A stretch of DNA of 24,570 nt from Ichthyophonus hoferi (taxonomy: Eukaryota; Opisthokonta; Ichthyosporea; Ichthyophonida; Ichthyophonidae). Every line of letters starts with the position of its first letter. The first letter of the stretch is position 1. The stretch is taken from assembly GCA_002751075.1 (NCBI GenBank), contig NAOQ01000173.1, positions 95,025 through 119,594 on the forward strand. The letters are read 5' to 3'. This document shows positions 1 through 10,638 of this stretch, one piece after another. The position numbers were made by a program, and so were the translations under genes. Below the pieces are notes generated by a model that worked only from the letters and a program-made list of their open reading frames with translations, did no database searches and was not told where the DNA came from.

Positions 1-41
<41 letters not shown>
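1..41. repeat. poly(A) tract at window edge
   Basis: The first 41 bases are uninterrupted A. This could be the tail of a retroposed element lying left of the window or a simple homopolymer. Nothing to the right marks it as part of an element seen here. Confidence 0.9.
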
Positions 42-42
<1 letters not shown>

Positions 43-1448
43 CACGTACTAAATATAACATGTTAATTTGTTTGTATCGCATTATTGATGCAGCTCACAG
101 TCACAGTCACAGGTTTCCTATTTAAGCAAGTGAAACCTAAACCGACCAATTACATCAGCCCATGCACCACTAAAGACCAACAACATTAGTCTGTCTCATT
201 AAAAACCACCCAATCAACAAATCACCACTACTATATATATCTTATATCTTTACTTAAAATATAAAAATGGTCTTGGGATTTTCTAATTCAATAAAATGTG
301 GCATGATCAGAAATCAACCAATGGTCCCAAATCATATAAATGTTTTCTTATCCTACATAATTCTAATCCATCTTCCCATTCCAATGAGAAATGTGGGGTT
401 CGGAACGCTTCTGGAGTCCTTCTATAAAACCTCTATCACAGCAACGGGGCCTTGAAGACAGATCGAATCAATTAGCTATCATTACTGCTGGCACAGCGAA
501 ACTAACCATTATTCGCAAACCAATTGGAGATCCCAAAACTTGTGAGCAAGCAAGTCGCTAGAACTACCAGAACTACCACAGAATCTTCTACTGTAACAAT
601 CCGTGCTTTGCATGTTTTGATTAAATGCTATACTGGCGCATCGGCAAACCCCATGTGAAATCATATAATTAGGGGCACCAATAGGAACAATAAGAATATT
701 TTCTTACAAAGCGGCTTAATCTTTAAGACTATATTAAGCCAATGCCAGCATGTCACTTTAACCGCAACTACAACTAAAACATTTGTCTGTATCAAAGACC
801 AAAACTTCTAAACACAAATAAATGCCGCATAAGCACAATAAAAATATTCCAATTTTATTATTAAGGTATAACTAGAACCCGCAGGACAAGCTATTCCGAA
901 GACGATATATTATCAAAACGCAAGCTATTGTTTACTCTCATAATACGTATGTAACAGTAGTGATAGGAAACAATTCTAGGGTATGAAATAATATATAGAT
1001 GTAAAGATGCTGCCCATTTAGCATGACCTCCTTCATAGGTAGATATAGGTGGAGCCACCCTGAGATAGGGTTGTGTAATTATTTATACACCTACTTAGTA
1101 ACCTGTGCTTGGATTTGGATTTAGTATTCCATGTTACAAAGGTGGGTAATTGGAAGCATTCAAATCATGCTAAGTACTAATATACCAATATAAATGAAAA
1201 AGTGATGAACTAAAAAAAAATGACCCATATGATTGGTTCTAACAACTCATGTGCGAGTTTTCTGCCAACCTTTTTCCAGCTATTCGGGAGCTGCTAATTG
1301 GAGTTATTCTTTATGATCAGGCAATCAGATACTGCTTTAAGTTCCAACATTATTTAATAATCAGTCTTCATGTCTTTCCGGTACAATAATCCAAGTTTTT
1401 CCACCTCTCGCAATCAGTCGACTTCCATTCTTTTAAGTCTTTTCTATT
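42..1448. other. intergenic DNA downstream of ATPAF2
   Basis: AT-rich DNA without a supportable gene. The 62-codon open frame at 267-455 has no recognisable product. The stretch at about 129-260 is related to 1466-1610 and is listed separately as a decayed copy of the region around the ATPAF2 terminal exon. Confidence 0.6.
129..260 (-). repeat. distant copy of the ATPAF2 3' end region
   Basis: Bases 132-160 align with 1466-1494; both carry a run close to AAACC-AAACC-GCCAATT-CATCA-CCC. The similarity continues patchily through the CCACCCAA-CAA-CA stretch near 205-225, matching about 1540-1555. It looks like an older third copy of the duplicated block that begins in the last exon of ATPAF2. 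The coding sense is lost. Confidence 0.45.
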
Positions 1449-1530
1449 GACACAGAGTTGTCATTAAAACCAAACCAGCCAATTGCATCAACCCCTTTAA
1501 CACCAAAGGAGCAAGGTCATTGGTCACATA
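1449..1530 (-). repeat. decayed duplicate of ATPAF2 terminal exon
   Basis: Positions 1451-1470 match 1630-1649 in 19 of 20 bases, and the match reappears at CATTGGTC (1518-1525 against 1711-1718). Read on the minus strand, the copy still encodes a tail close to LAGLVLMTTLCQ followed by a stop, against GLAASVLMATLCQ plus stop in the real exon. The step between copies is about 180-190 bases. No good splice acceptor is visible in front of it, so it is probably not used. Confidence 0.65.
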
Positions 1531-1622
1531 TTATAAAACACCACCCAAAAACCAATCATTACCGCTTTTTACCACTTTTAAATTTTCTTATACTTCCACG
1601 TAAAATAGGCCTTGCCGCTTTC

Positions 1623-4600
1623 TTACTGGCACAGAGTTGCCATTAAAACTGAAGCGGCCAATCCTGCTCTCCTATCTTCCTTCTGCAGGCTATCCTCCTC
1701 AAACTCTCCCCATTGGTCTATCTGGTAATCTCCTTCTACACAGGATGCATTCATTGCCTGCCAGCGCACCGATAGAAATAATTTTATTAGCTGGATATGT
1801 GTACGATAGTATAGTGTAGTGAGTGATATGGTGGAATGTATAATAGTATGCTTACATTACAATAGCATGCGTGATTGTGTAAGAGTATAAAAGGGTAATT
1901 AAATGGTTGCATGATAGTATAATAGTGTAAAAGTAATAGTATGATAGTATAATAACTTTATAGTATAATGGTACAATAGTATGATAGTATAATATACTAC
2001 AATAGACTATCTCATACTCTATTATTATGTATTATACACTGTACTACTTTATATTCTGCTATATTCTACAATACTATACTATAGTATTCTATTCTTTGTA
2101 TAGCCCAAAGCATTATACATCTATATGTACCATACAGGGTGGATTGCATGCATTATTAACTGTATGTGTGTTTATATTTGATTTTCTGCTTTTTCACAAT
2201 AAAAGTAGGCATAATTAAATCCAATCATATATGAGAGTTAAATTTAGTTTAGTATCAAATCTCAACTCTTCTTTACTGTCCTTTGATCTATTACTTACGT
2301 CATCAGCTGACATATAACCAACCACAGCTGCCCTGGCCAATATTGCCGATTGGGTGATGGTTATTGCATTTTCCAATCCTGTATATTTCATATAACGAAT
2401 GAGAGCCCAAACTAAAAATAGATATTGTATCTAGATATAAAGGATAATTACGCCATTATAAATTATCAATAATAGAAATGTTAGTTTTAGTATTCTTATA
2501 CTTAAATGGATACATATAATGTACTTAGAGATTTAAATGATGATTATTACTGGATTACTGGGCCTGCAAAGTTTTAAATATCTTCTTTAACAGTATATGT
2601 ATACACATGCATTAAGACTTTTATTTTAAAGTCTAGCAACGCCAATAAGATAAAACAAATACAAATATATGTATGTGTGTACATTATACACATTTACATA
2701 GATCCAAAATATTATTAAAACCTTTTGACCTCTATACGTATATACTTATCCTTCACCCCCAGATATATATATATATATATAATTGATTCTATTCATAATA
2801 ATCAATTAAATACACACATTTAAATATATATACCAATCATTGTCTACGTATTCAATTTAATCTATTCAATACACTCTTAAAGTAATGACTAATTACCAGT
2901 AAAAACCCACGGATTTTGTTTTAGTAAATATAATTGGAAATCTATCACAGCATTGGATGAATGAACAGGAGGCCGTAGGCCATTGGTTGTGGCAATTCTC
3001 ACGGAGTAAGTTTTATTATACCAATCTGTGGACAGACAGCATTATATGTATTGTACGTATATAAATGTGTGATACTTTAAATAAGAAAGAATTGTACAGG
3101 TATATATATATATAGGTACCTCTTATTAGAGTGTGCTTTTAAATGCGTTTAAACCTGTGATGAGTGGATATAACTTATAAAATTATGCAATATAGTATAG
3201 GGTAGTATAGGATAGTATGGCATAATATTATATTATATAACATAATAGAATGCATTGTAATATGCTATTATATAATATTATTGAATAGAATACATCACTA
3301 TACTCTTGGAAAAGAGAGGTATAGAGGGATGTGTAACGCGTTATATTAGTGATTAGATTATACAATATACAATTTTACCTATAATTGGGTCCCATACTTG
3401 CCGTTGCCTAGCTACCAGTTTTTCCGGATTGAGCACTCTAAAACTATTAATAGCACAGACCAATCAGATTATTCATTTACCTCATTATTCTAAATTTTAT
3501 TGAGCCATATATAATATAAAAAATAAAGAATAAAAGTCGTGTGCTATTGGCTTTGCACAATATAAATAGTGTGAATTATTGCCTATATATATATATACTA
3601 TAATCTGTTACCTACTTATAAAATAAACATATAAACAATGAGAAAACAACTAACAAGAAAATAAAAATAAAATGAAGAAAAAGACCCAGTTCGAAATAAA
3701 CAGAGAAAGGGAAATAGGAATAGTATTATACCATAAAGTATCCGTTTCTAGGTATCGTTTCAAAAGTGTCGCTTTTTCATTACGTATACTCTCATCCGAG
3801 GAGTTGTCAATAGTAGTATTGGCCAGTGCTGTCTTTATTCCAGAAAATTAATTGGGTTAGACTGTAATAGCGGGCTGCGATAAATAGATTCAAGTAGCTT
3901 AACTTAATTCAATTAGTTATTAGAATGTATTGTATTAAAGGATATGTTAATGTAGAATCATATGTAGTTATCGGTACTGTATACATACATAAATATATAC
4001 ATACATACACACACACAGGCACATACTGTTATTCCAAGTACACGTGATTATTTAATATCATTAATTTATATTTTAACCCTACCGGTACTCTTATTTCACT
4101 GGCTTACCATATGCATAGTATGTGGCTTTATTGTTTTTCCTTGACCCAGCCATTCTCCAGCTATTATTGATCCTAGACTTTCATTGGGTACAATTAACCT
4201 ATGACCCTGTTTTATCACATTATACTAATTAGTGTTTTATTTCAAATGCCTCATCTTAAAAACATTTACCCCACTCCCAAGATCCGCCAATGGATAGCCC
4301 GCATAAAAAACAATCGATAAATAACCTATAATATTTTATTTTTGGCATTTTAATTAATTTTTGCAGCCAATTGGTTTGAATAATTTTAAAATATTATTTT
4401 TATAGCATATTTATTCAATCATGATTGTGCTATGGCACATTTTCATGGTTAATAATTAGATAAATAAGATAACTCTATAAAGTAATGAATGAACCTATGT
4501 GTGCTCTATCTCAAACATGGATATATATATCTACAGAGCTAGGCATTCTTTCTCTCTTGTATCATATGCAACCCCCTCCAATTATATTCTATCATGATAT

Positions 4601-6043
4601 AGGCCATCATACCATGTCATACCATATCAAAACTACATTCTACCATGTCATCATATTATAACATGTTATGCTATATCCTATTATATCATATTCTAATATA
4701 TATATTATACTATATTATATCTTAATATATTAAACAATACTGAAACGTAATCCACTTTTACTAATTAGAAATTCCAATTGTACTTTCTTTTATACTTAAT
4801 TACAAAATAATTGCATGTAACGTACTTTAATGACTAAGTAACTAATTAATAAATTAATTCTGTGACTAATCTCAGACCAATGGTAATTCTTCAACAGAAG
4901 TATCTAAAATATTCAATTTTAATCCATCATGCAGAGACAAAAGACTATTAAAGTGTCTAAACTATAATTTTTTCTCGTTATATCATCTAATAAACAGAGA
5001 TTTTTTAAATATAAATGGGATGCGTACTTTTGGTGTTTTAGCGCTTTGACCGTCAAGAGCTAATTGGTAGCCACCTGTGTTTAATGATTTAATAGGGACA
5101 TTTGACCAACTCCATAAAACAGGTCACAGTATAAAACTATGCATACCCTTTCTTTAATATATCTATATAAGGGTTTTTATAAACATTTTTGTGATATTAT
5201 TCTAACCGTAAAAGAAAGAAAAATGAATCAAAATTTTAATTTAATATATCAAATACACAAGGTATATGTATATACTAGGCTGCGATTTAGTAGGTATGGG
5301 GCTAAATGAGAAAAAGTTGTGAACCACGTACATAGAAAACAATTTTGGTTTACTGATTAATCATATATATGTGCGGATATAGTAACTATTATTTTTGGGT
5401 AATAAAATGTAAGTGTGTATTTATTAATATGGTATAGGTATAAGGTTTGGGGTAAATATTTACCATCAACCGGGTTTAATGAAACATCTTTGTAGAAGCG
5501 ACGGCGTTCTGGAAAGAAATGCGATTTAAATAACCATAATATAGTTCATTTGTATGTTAATAGTATATAAAAATAAATAAAAATACAATTGCGCCAATGT
5601 GTATAATATACGTGTGAATAATTAGAAGAAAAAAAATGGGAGACGAAAAGGAAAAGGAAACGAAATGAAGGATAGGTACGTATTAATGTAACTATATAGG
5701 GAAAAATAAATACATAACTAATTCGATATAAACATAGTAACACATTCATGTGTTACTTATAAATTTATAGTTAATACAATAATTATTAATAATTATTAAT
5801 GTGTATGGTAGTATTAGTAATTTAAAGATAGAAATAAATTCCAGTATTCTAGTATATAGCTATTTCAATATAACAAAACGATAATAATATAATAATAATA
5901 TATAATACCCTACCTGGTTTCTTATTGAATGCAGATAATAACCTCTTATTAATAATTGGCCGACTGGCATAAAAATTACAGATAGACCGTACGTACATAT
6001 GTGTGGTCATATTATTAATACGAGTAGGTATAATATTTGACAT
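1623..6043 (-). CDS. ATPAF2: ATP synthase mitochondrial F1 complex assembly factor 2 (ATP12 family)
   Basis: ATP12-family chaperone that binds the F1 alpha subunit in the mitochondrial matrix during F1-ATPase assembly. Nine minus-strand exons: 6043-5914, 5508-5464, 5074-5028, 4206-4108, 3832-3732, 3443-3379, 3025-2897, 2378-2299 and 1757-1623. All introns are GT-AG, the phases agree throughout, and the product is 276 residues (the human protein is about 289). Residues 1-43 are basic and free of acidic residues, as expected for a mitochondrial presequence. Recognisable family blocks are RRRFYKDVS (45-53), LDGQSAKTPK (65-74), IVPNESL to EW (79-93; Trp93 aligns with human Trp94, a known disease position), TIKPHTMHM (99-107), TALANTTID (108-116), WDPII (158-162) and DYQIDQWG (242-249). 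Odd point: the usual EWAHD motif after QWG is not visible; EFEEDSLQKED stands there. The start ATG has A at -3. Confidence 0.94.
1800..2000. repeat. degenerate GTATGATAGTATAAT minisatellite
   Basis: Loose tandem repeats of a unit near AGTATGATAGTATAAT fill much of the last intron of ATPAF2. Related runs occur at about 3190-3240 (another ATPAF2 intron) and 16810-16895 (ARV1 intron 1). The units vary in length and spacing. Confidence 0.6.
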
Positions 6044-6309
6044 GGTAATATTTGCTTGATGTTGAGTTGTTTGTTGACACTAATATAAGAATATATAATA
6101 TGTAGATATACTATACCGTATTGCTGCTATATATACTTATAATTCAGAGTTATTTTATATCTACGTGTCTAGCTGTTATACGTTTGTTAAACCTAACGAA
6201 TAAATATGTATATATATTTCAAATATGTATTTTTTTCAATTATAAACATTTATCTATTTATGTATTCACGTACTATAATTATTGTCATTCTTGAGATAAA
6301 ATTTTATCC
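6044..6309. other. upstream region of ATPAF2
   Basis: About 265 bases of very AT-rich DNA between the ATPAF2 start codon and the copia fossil. The ATPAF2 promoter should lie here or inside the fossil. I see no clear CCAAT or TATA pair. Confidence 0.4.
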
Positions 6310-7560
6310 GATTCCGTGAGCCGGGTGAGGCCTTGACCTACGTCATTTTCTCGTCATACTTGATTAAATCCATACAACCAAGATCCTATAGGGTGCCTGG
6401 TGTCCACGCCAAGATTGGCGAGCCAGATTGCTTAGAGTGAGCTCAGCTAGCGGTGGCTGCATGGGTGACCGCCACTGGGCGGGGACCCCGTTGATTCATA
6501 CCTGTCTCGAGGTTGACCTGAGTTCCTCGTAGAAACTCATAAATTCAAAATCCGAATATGATCCCAATTTAAAGTTGCCTGGACAATAGACAATACCTAT
6601 GTCGGGGTTATCTCTAATATATGCAAATCATGCTGCAGTGGGCGCATATGACCTACATGCTGCTGCTTTGTAAAACGACTGTTACAAGATCGCCAGCCAT
6701 AAATGAATAAGTAGATCTGGTTGAAGCCCAGATATTAAGATTAATGATTGTGGCACAAATATAGCTAGCCCAGTAAGGTCATCTTATATTGTTTACATAA
6801 TTTAGACATGTGGTCTACACTGTCTTGGGGATCCTTAGGCAAACGTAAGAAATCGTCAACATAGAAACAGACAATGAACATGTGTCCATTGCCCCGGTGT
6901 GTAAATATATATGCATCCGAATGTGTGCAGCAATGCCCCAAGTTAAGAAACGTAGAGGGAGTGACATACCACACAAGCAGAGACTCAAAAAAACCGTAGA
7001 GGAACTTACTTAATTTCCATACGTGGGTTGGAAAATTCCGATCGATGAAACCTTTTGGTTAATAGCAAAAGATCGCGTTTTGAATATTCAGAAAAGCCTG
7101 GGTGGCATCCGTCTGCAGAATATGATGATTCAAATTTGCCGCCAACGAAAGAACAATTCGAACGTTTGTTAACGTTGCCACAGGGCTGGAGATCACCTTG
7201 TAGTCATCTGGCTGTTACTGGTTGCCCCAGACCACTAGATAGTCCTTATATATGGGTACATTCGAGTCCGCCTTGAGTTTTCTATTAGGAACCTAAAGAG
7301 GCCCAGGTACTTCCTCATTGGGTGGATATTCCGCTAGTCCAAAAACACAACGATCGGTCAGCCCCTTGAGTTCTGCATGGTAAGCCCGTTCCCAGGCTGG
7401 CCAGTCTAGAGATTAAAAAGCTGCGCCGATGGTCTTAGGAACATCATCTGCAAAACGACTAACAGCCACCTGCAAACAATACATGACAGTTATAAACTTG
7501 GAGGCAGTGTAATCTAATTTGAGAATGAGTAGCTACGTCTGAGAGGAAGGCCATCTTTCC
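6310..7560 (-). mobile_element. Ty1/copia LTR-retrotransposon pol fossil
   Basis: Minus-strand remnant of a Ty1/copia pol gene, visibly richer in GC than its surroundings. The reverse transcriptase part is clearest at 6765-6974, where the catalytic YVDD box sits in the typical copia setting. A stretch resembling the N-terminal RT region lies at about 7000-7450, and an RNase H-like region with its RSTS and LSN signatures at about 6400-6600. The outer limits are approximate. No LTRs, primer-binding site, gag, integrase or target-site duplication were found. The copy is broken in many places and looks old. It sits in the gap between ATPAF2 and the DEP gene. Confidence 0.85.
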
Positions 7561-8782
7561 AGGGATTTTCCTCAGTAGGGGCGTGTCATGGTTGATGGTG
7601 TTGTTACTGTATATTAATTTATACTATCCAATAAAAATAAAAATTAAATATGAAGGCAATTACGAATTATACTGTGATTTTGATTCATGGCGCTTATTTA
7701 CATTATTTATATAAATCTAGATATACTCTATTGAGTATGTTATGTGGTAAATAGAAATTAATAATAGAAAGGTGATAGGCTCATAACCCGATGAAACACA
7801 TATTAATTATTAATCAATGTGTATTTTTAATTGCTCTATACTAGCTGAACGTGTATATATTTACACATACATTTATGAAAAGCTGTCAATGAAGTTGCGA
7901 TCATAGTTGATAGCAATGTCTGTTTGTTTATCGGTTTAATTAATATATATACTCATACTCGCACCAAAAATGAAAGCACTCGACATTATAAATCAACAGT
8001 TATTTAATTATGTATGTAACTTCTAACTTTTAACTCTCTACCAGTAGTATTTAACTTGAACTTAAGTATTAGTTATTAGTAGCATTGGTTCTTATGCAAT
8101 AGATCAAATTACAGAGCATGGCTTAAACGTATTAAAATTATCTTCTCCTCTCTTTGATAATGTAGTAAGGTGTTAAAGAATCAATTATACTCTTGCGCCC
8201 GATTGGCTTAAATAAATTGAAAGCACATTGATTCGCTAAACTGTTTTCACATTTTAATCGCAGTAGGTCTAAAGATGCATTATCACATTTAGAGCCGAAT
8301 AAACGGTCGTATTAATGATTTGCATCTATTCCCTAAAATATATTTAGAAATATATTACAGAATATTTGGTATTGGTATAATTTTTAATATTTTATACTTA
8401 CCTACTAGTAAGTTACAATTATGTCCTAAAGCAATTCTCCCTAGCTCTGTGCCAAGTATCTTTTTGCCTTTTGATTCAATGAATTGGTTGGTTTGTAATT
8501 TGGGGCGCTGATAATTTACACCGAATTTACATCTTGAATTGACTTTCATCAGACAATCCAATTATAAAAAGGCGCATGTCATTCAATACGTCTTTCAGAA
8601 ACCCTTTTGCTAGTTTACTTACAATAGCCGCATGCCTTCAGCCAAGTAACCTAACTTTTCGAAATGCGTACACTACCACATTTATTATTCATATATTATG
8701 AAATATTTGCTTCTACTTCCTACCTATAGCGAGCAACCAAATTCTATTTATTCCCCTAGGCATTAAAAGTAAAACCACAAAA
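7561..8782. other. intergenic DNA upstream of the DEP gene
   Basis: AT-rich DNA. The overlapping frames at 8320-8561 on both strands have no recognisable product. The only structured signal is the CCAAT/TATA pair near 8558-8570, listed separately. Confidence 0.5.
8558..8570 (+). promoter_or_regulatory. candidate CCAAT plus TATA box of the DEP gene
   Basis: CCAAT (8558-8562) runs directly into TATAAAAA (8563-8570), followed by GGCG. This strong TATA-like run lies 213 bases before the DEP-gene ATG. The close contact of the two boxes is unusual, so only the TATA element may be functional. Confidence 0.4.
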
Positions 8783-9391
8783 ATGTTTCTTAAATCTCTT
8801 TCCTTTAGGCGCCTCTTTCCAAACAGTGATATGGCACACCGCTCATTCAGCTCAACTGTTTCAAATACCGAAGAAAACTCTAAAAGTAGCAAACTGTCAT
8901 TCAACAACTTCAAATCCGGACACTCTTTCCCCCACTTGCCAAATCTAATTAAACCAACTATGAAACATATTAGAGTGGTAACCATTAAGACATCGCCAGT
9001 TCAAAAGGTTGAAAATATAGAGGGTCCCATCCTATCTCCAAAACCAAAAGACATTTATAAGTACAACTTTCAACAAGGATGGGAAGATATGGCAGAAGAA
9101 ATGCAAAACTGGGCCAACAAAAAGAACTCCTCCAAGTGCTTCAGTGGCTACGATGCAATTGAATGGCTTTACAATTATTTGCTAAAATACCCAGATCAAT
9201 ATCCTAACACCAATAGAAGTAATGCCAAAAGGCTCGTTGTAATGATGTTTATTTGTGAAGATATAATTACTTTCAATTATAGAAAAAATATAGTACGAGC
9301 CCTACCTTTTTACATCAGCAACATCAGAAATTTAAAAAGCTTGCCAATCGATTTTATGGATTCCAAATACACTCTTTATTGTTTCCCTTAA
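8783..9391 (+). CDS. small DEP-domain protein, DEPDC1-like, single exon
   Basis: An intact 202-codon frame with no introns. The C-terminal half (about residues 95-202) matches the DEP domain of the DEPDC1/DEPDC7 group: CFSGYDAIEWLYNYL at 119-133, a variable NTNRSNAKRL helix, CEDII (158-162), and a closing FMDSKYTLYCFP that parallels the FxDxxxLYRFP end of DEPDC1. DEP domains usually bind membranes or signalling proteins. Unlike DEPDC1, no RhoGAP-like region follows; the stop comes straight after the domain. The N-terminus is basic and hydroxylated with RSFSS at 20-24, resembling a mitochondrial presequence with an R-x-F cleavage site. The middle (30-90) is low in recognisable structure. A at -3 supports the start. 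It could be an old retrocopy that gained a new N-terminus. The function is not known. Confidence 0.8.
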   Translation: MFLKSLSFRRLFPNSDMAHRSFSSTVSNTEENSKSSKLSFNNFKSGHSFPHLPNLIKPTMKHIRVVTIKTSPVQKVENIEGPILSPKPKDIYKYNFQQGWEDMAEEMQNWANKKNSSKCFSGYDAIEWLYNYLLKYPDQYPNTNRSNAKRLVVMMFICEDIITFNYRKNIVRALPFYISNIRNLKSLPIDFMDSKYTLYCFP

Positions 9392-9574
9392 AAAAATGTT
9401 TTATAATAATACTGTAGTTTTTATTATAATGTAGTATAAACTATACTAAAGCATATTATATTGTATTATTAGCTTTATAATTCATCAACTTATCGCCATA
9501 AGCAGCTTCGTTTTATAGGATGATTCAGCTGTGCTGTCATCATTAAATTATAATAAGCAAGAATATATATGGGA

Positions 9575-9580
9575 AATAAA
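9575..9580 (+). terminator. candidate polyadenylation signal of the DEP gene
   Basis: AATAAA 184 bases after the stop codon. An ATTAAA lies slightly nearer, at 9542-9547. Either could serve. Confidence 0.4.
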
Positions 9581-10502
9581 TAATACCTAGTGTTACAGCC
9601 TATATATCATGGTTGGAAGTAAACCGCGGGAGAATACAAAGTATTTTTATTATTATTATTTTGTTTTATTCATTTTATCACTTTATATATATATTAAAAT
9701 GTTTATGAGTTTATAATCATTTATAGGAGTGCTTCTTTCCAAGTATATTTCAGTAGTATATTTCACTTCCTTTATATATATATATATATATCGGTAAATG
9801 TAAATAAACAATTGAATATGAATATAATGTTGGGAACAATACGTAGAGACAAGTGTTCCTGTAACCAATATTCGTTTGGAGGGAGAGGGAATACTAAATT
9901 AAGGCATATTCTAATGTATTATTTTTGTACACGTGGTACAGATATGCTAAAACATATCTTTTATTATTAAATAAGTCTGCAGGACTTGTCTTGGGCAGGA
10001 TACCCAATCAACGGGTTATCTTATTCAAAACATGTAGTCTGAAATGGCTTATGAAATGGCTTATAGTCGCAGGACCTCTACCATTGGCTGGTTCAATTTT
10101 GATAGATTGTCATTTAACACCAATAGATTGCACTAACTAACTCTTTTTCCAGGCTATGTAATAATAATTGCTAACAATAATAAATGCTTCTAGCTATAAA
10201 AATAAATACCTAAACTAATTAAATATTCCTGTTTTAACACATAATAAAAAAATTTGACACGATTATCAGAGAGAACGGCAGTTCTAGCCCCCAGTGGAAA
10301 ACTAAAACAGAGCTGTCAAGATAATTTGCACTTTGGTTTTATGTTTGCCTATTATGCATTATTGGTTCTTGTTCCCACCCGGCTGGGAATTGCACTACCT
10401 CTAGCCTTAAATGACTGTTATTTTTGATTATTATTTTCATACCAAGCTTTAAAGTCACGTCATTCAAGCGTTAAAACTTAATTAATTAATTAATTAATAC
10501 CC

Positions 10503-10510
10503 GATTGGCT
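10503..10510 (-). promoter_or_regulatory. NF-Y type CCAAT box upstream of VMA21
   Basis: GATTGGCT, the reverse complement of AGCCAATC, is a full NF-Y core. It lies 129 bases before the VMA21 ATG, a distance common for CCAAT boxes. No TATA box stands out between. Confidence 0.35.
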
Positions 10511-10638
10511 CCAAAAACTCAATTTCCATTTCTATTTGGTTCTGTCAGTAGGGGACAGATGCCCATTATTGTTTACGGTTTATAGATATATGTAGCTATA
10601 ATTATTGCAGCTACTGGACCATACTTATCACATACAAA

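Larger units (their letters stand above)
9392..10638. other. intergenic DNA between the DEP gene and VMA21
   Basis: AT-rich DNA with a TTAA microsatellite at about 10479-10498 and an inverted CCAAT box at 10503-10510. The 71-codon frame at 9925-10140 has no recognised product and contains a short internal repeat, AATGGCTTATG, twice near 10042-10063. Confidence 0.5.

Noticed and set aside
6400-6560. Possible SINE or 5S/tRNA-derived element, from an A-box-like GAGCTCAGCTAG and a 5S-like ATGGGTGACCG
   Set aside because: On the minus strand the same bases fall in the RNase H-like part of the copia fossil, in order with its reverse transcriptase, which explains the GC-richness. No proper B box was found.
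9925-10140. 71-codon plus-strand frame
   Set aside because: No recognised family, a weak start context, a short internal repeat, and no splice partners.
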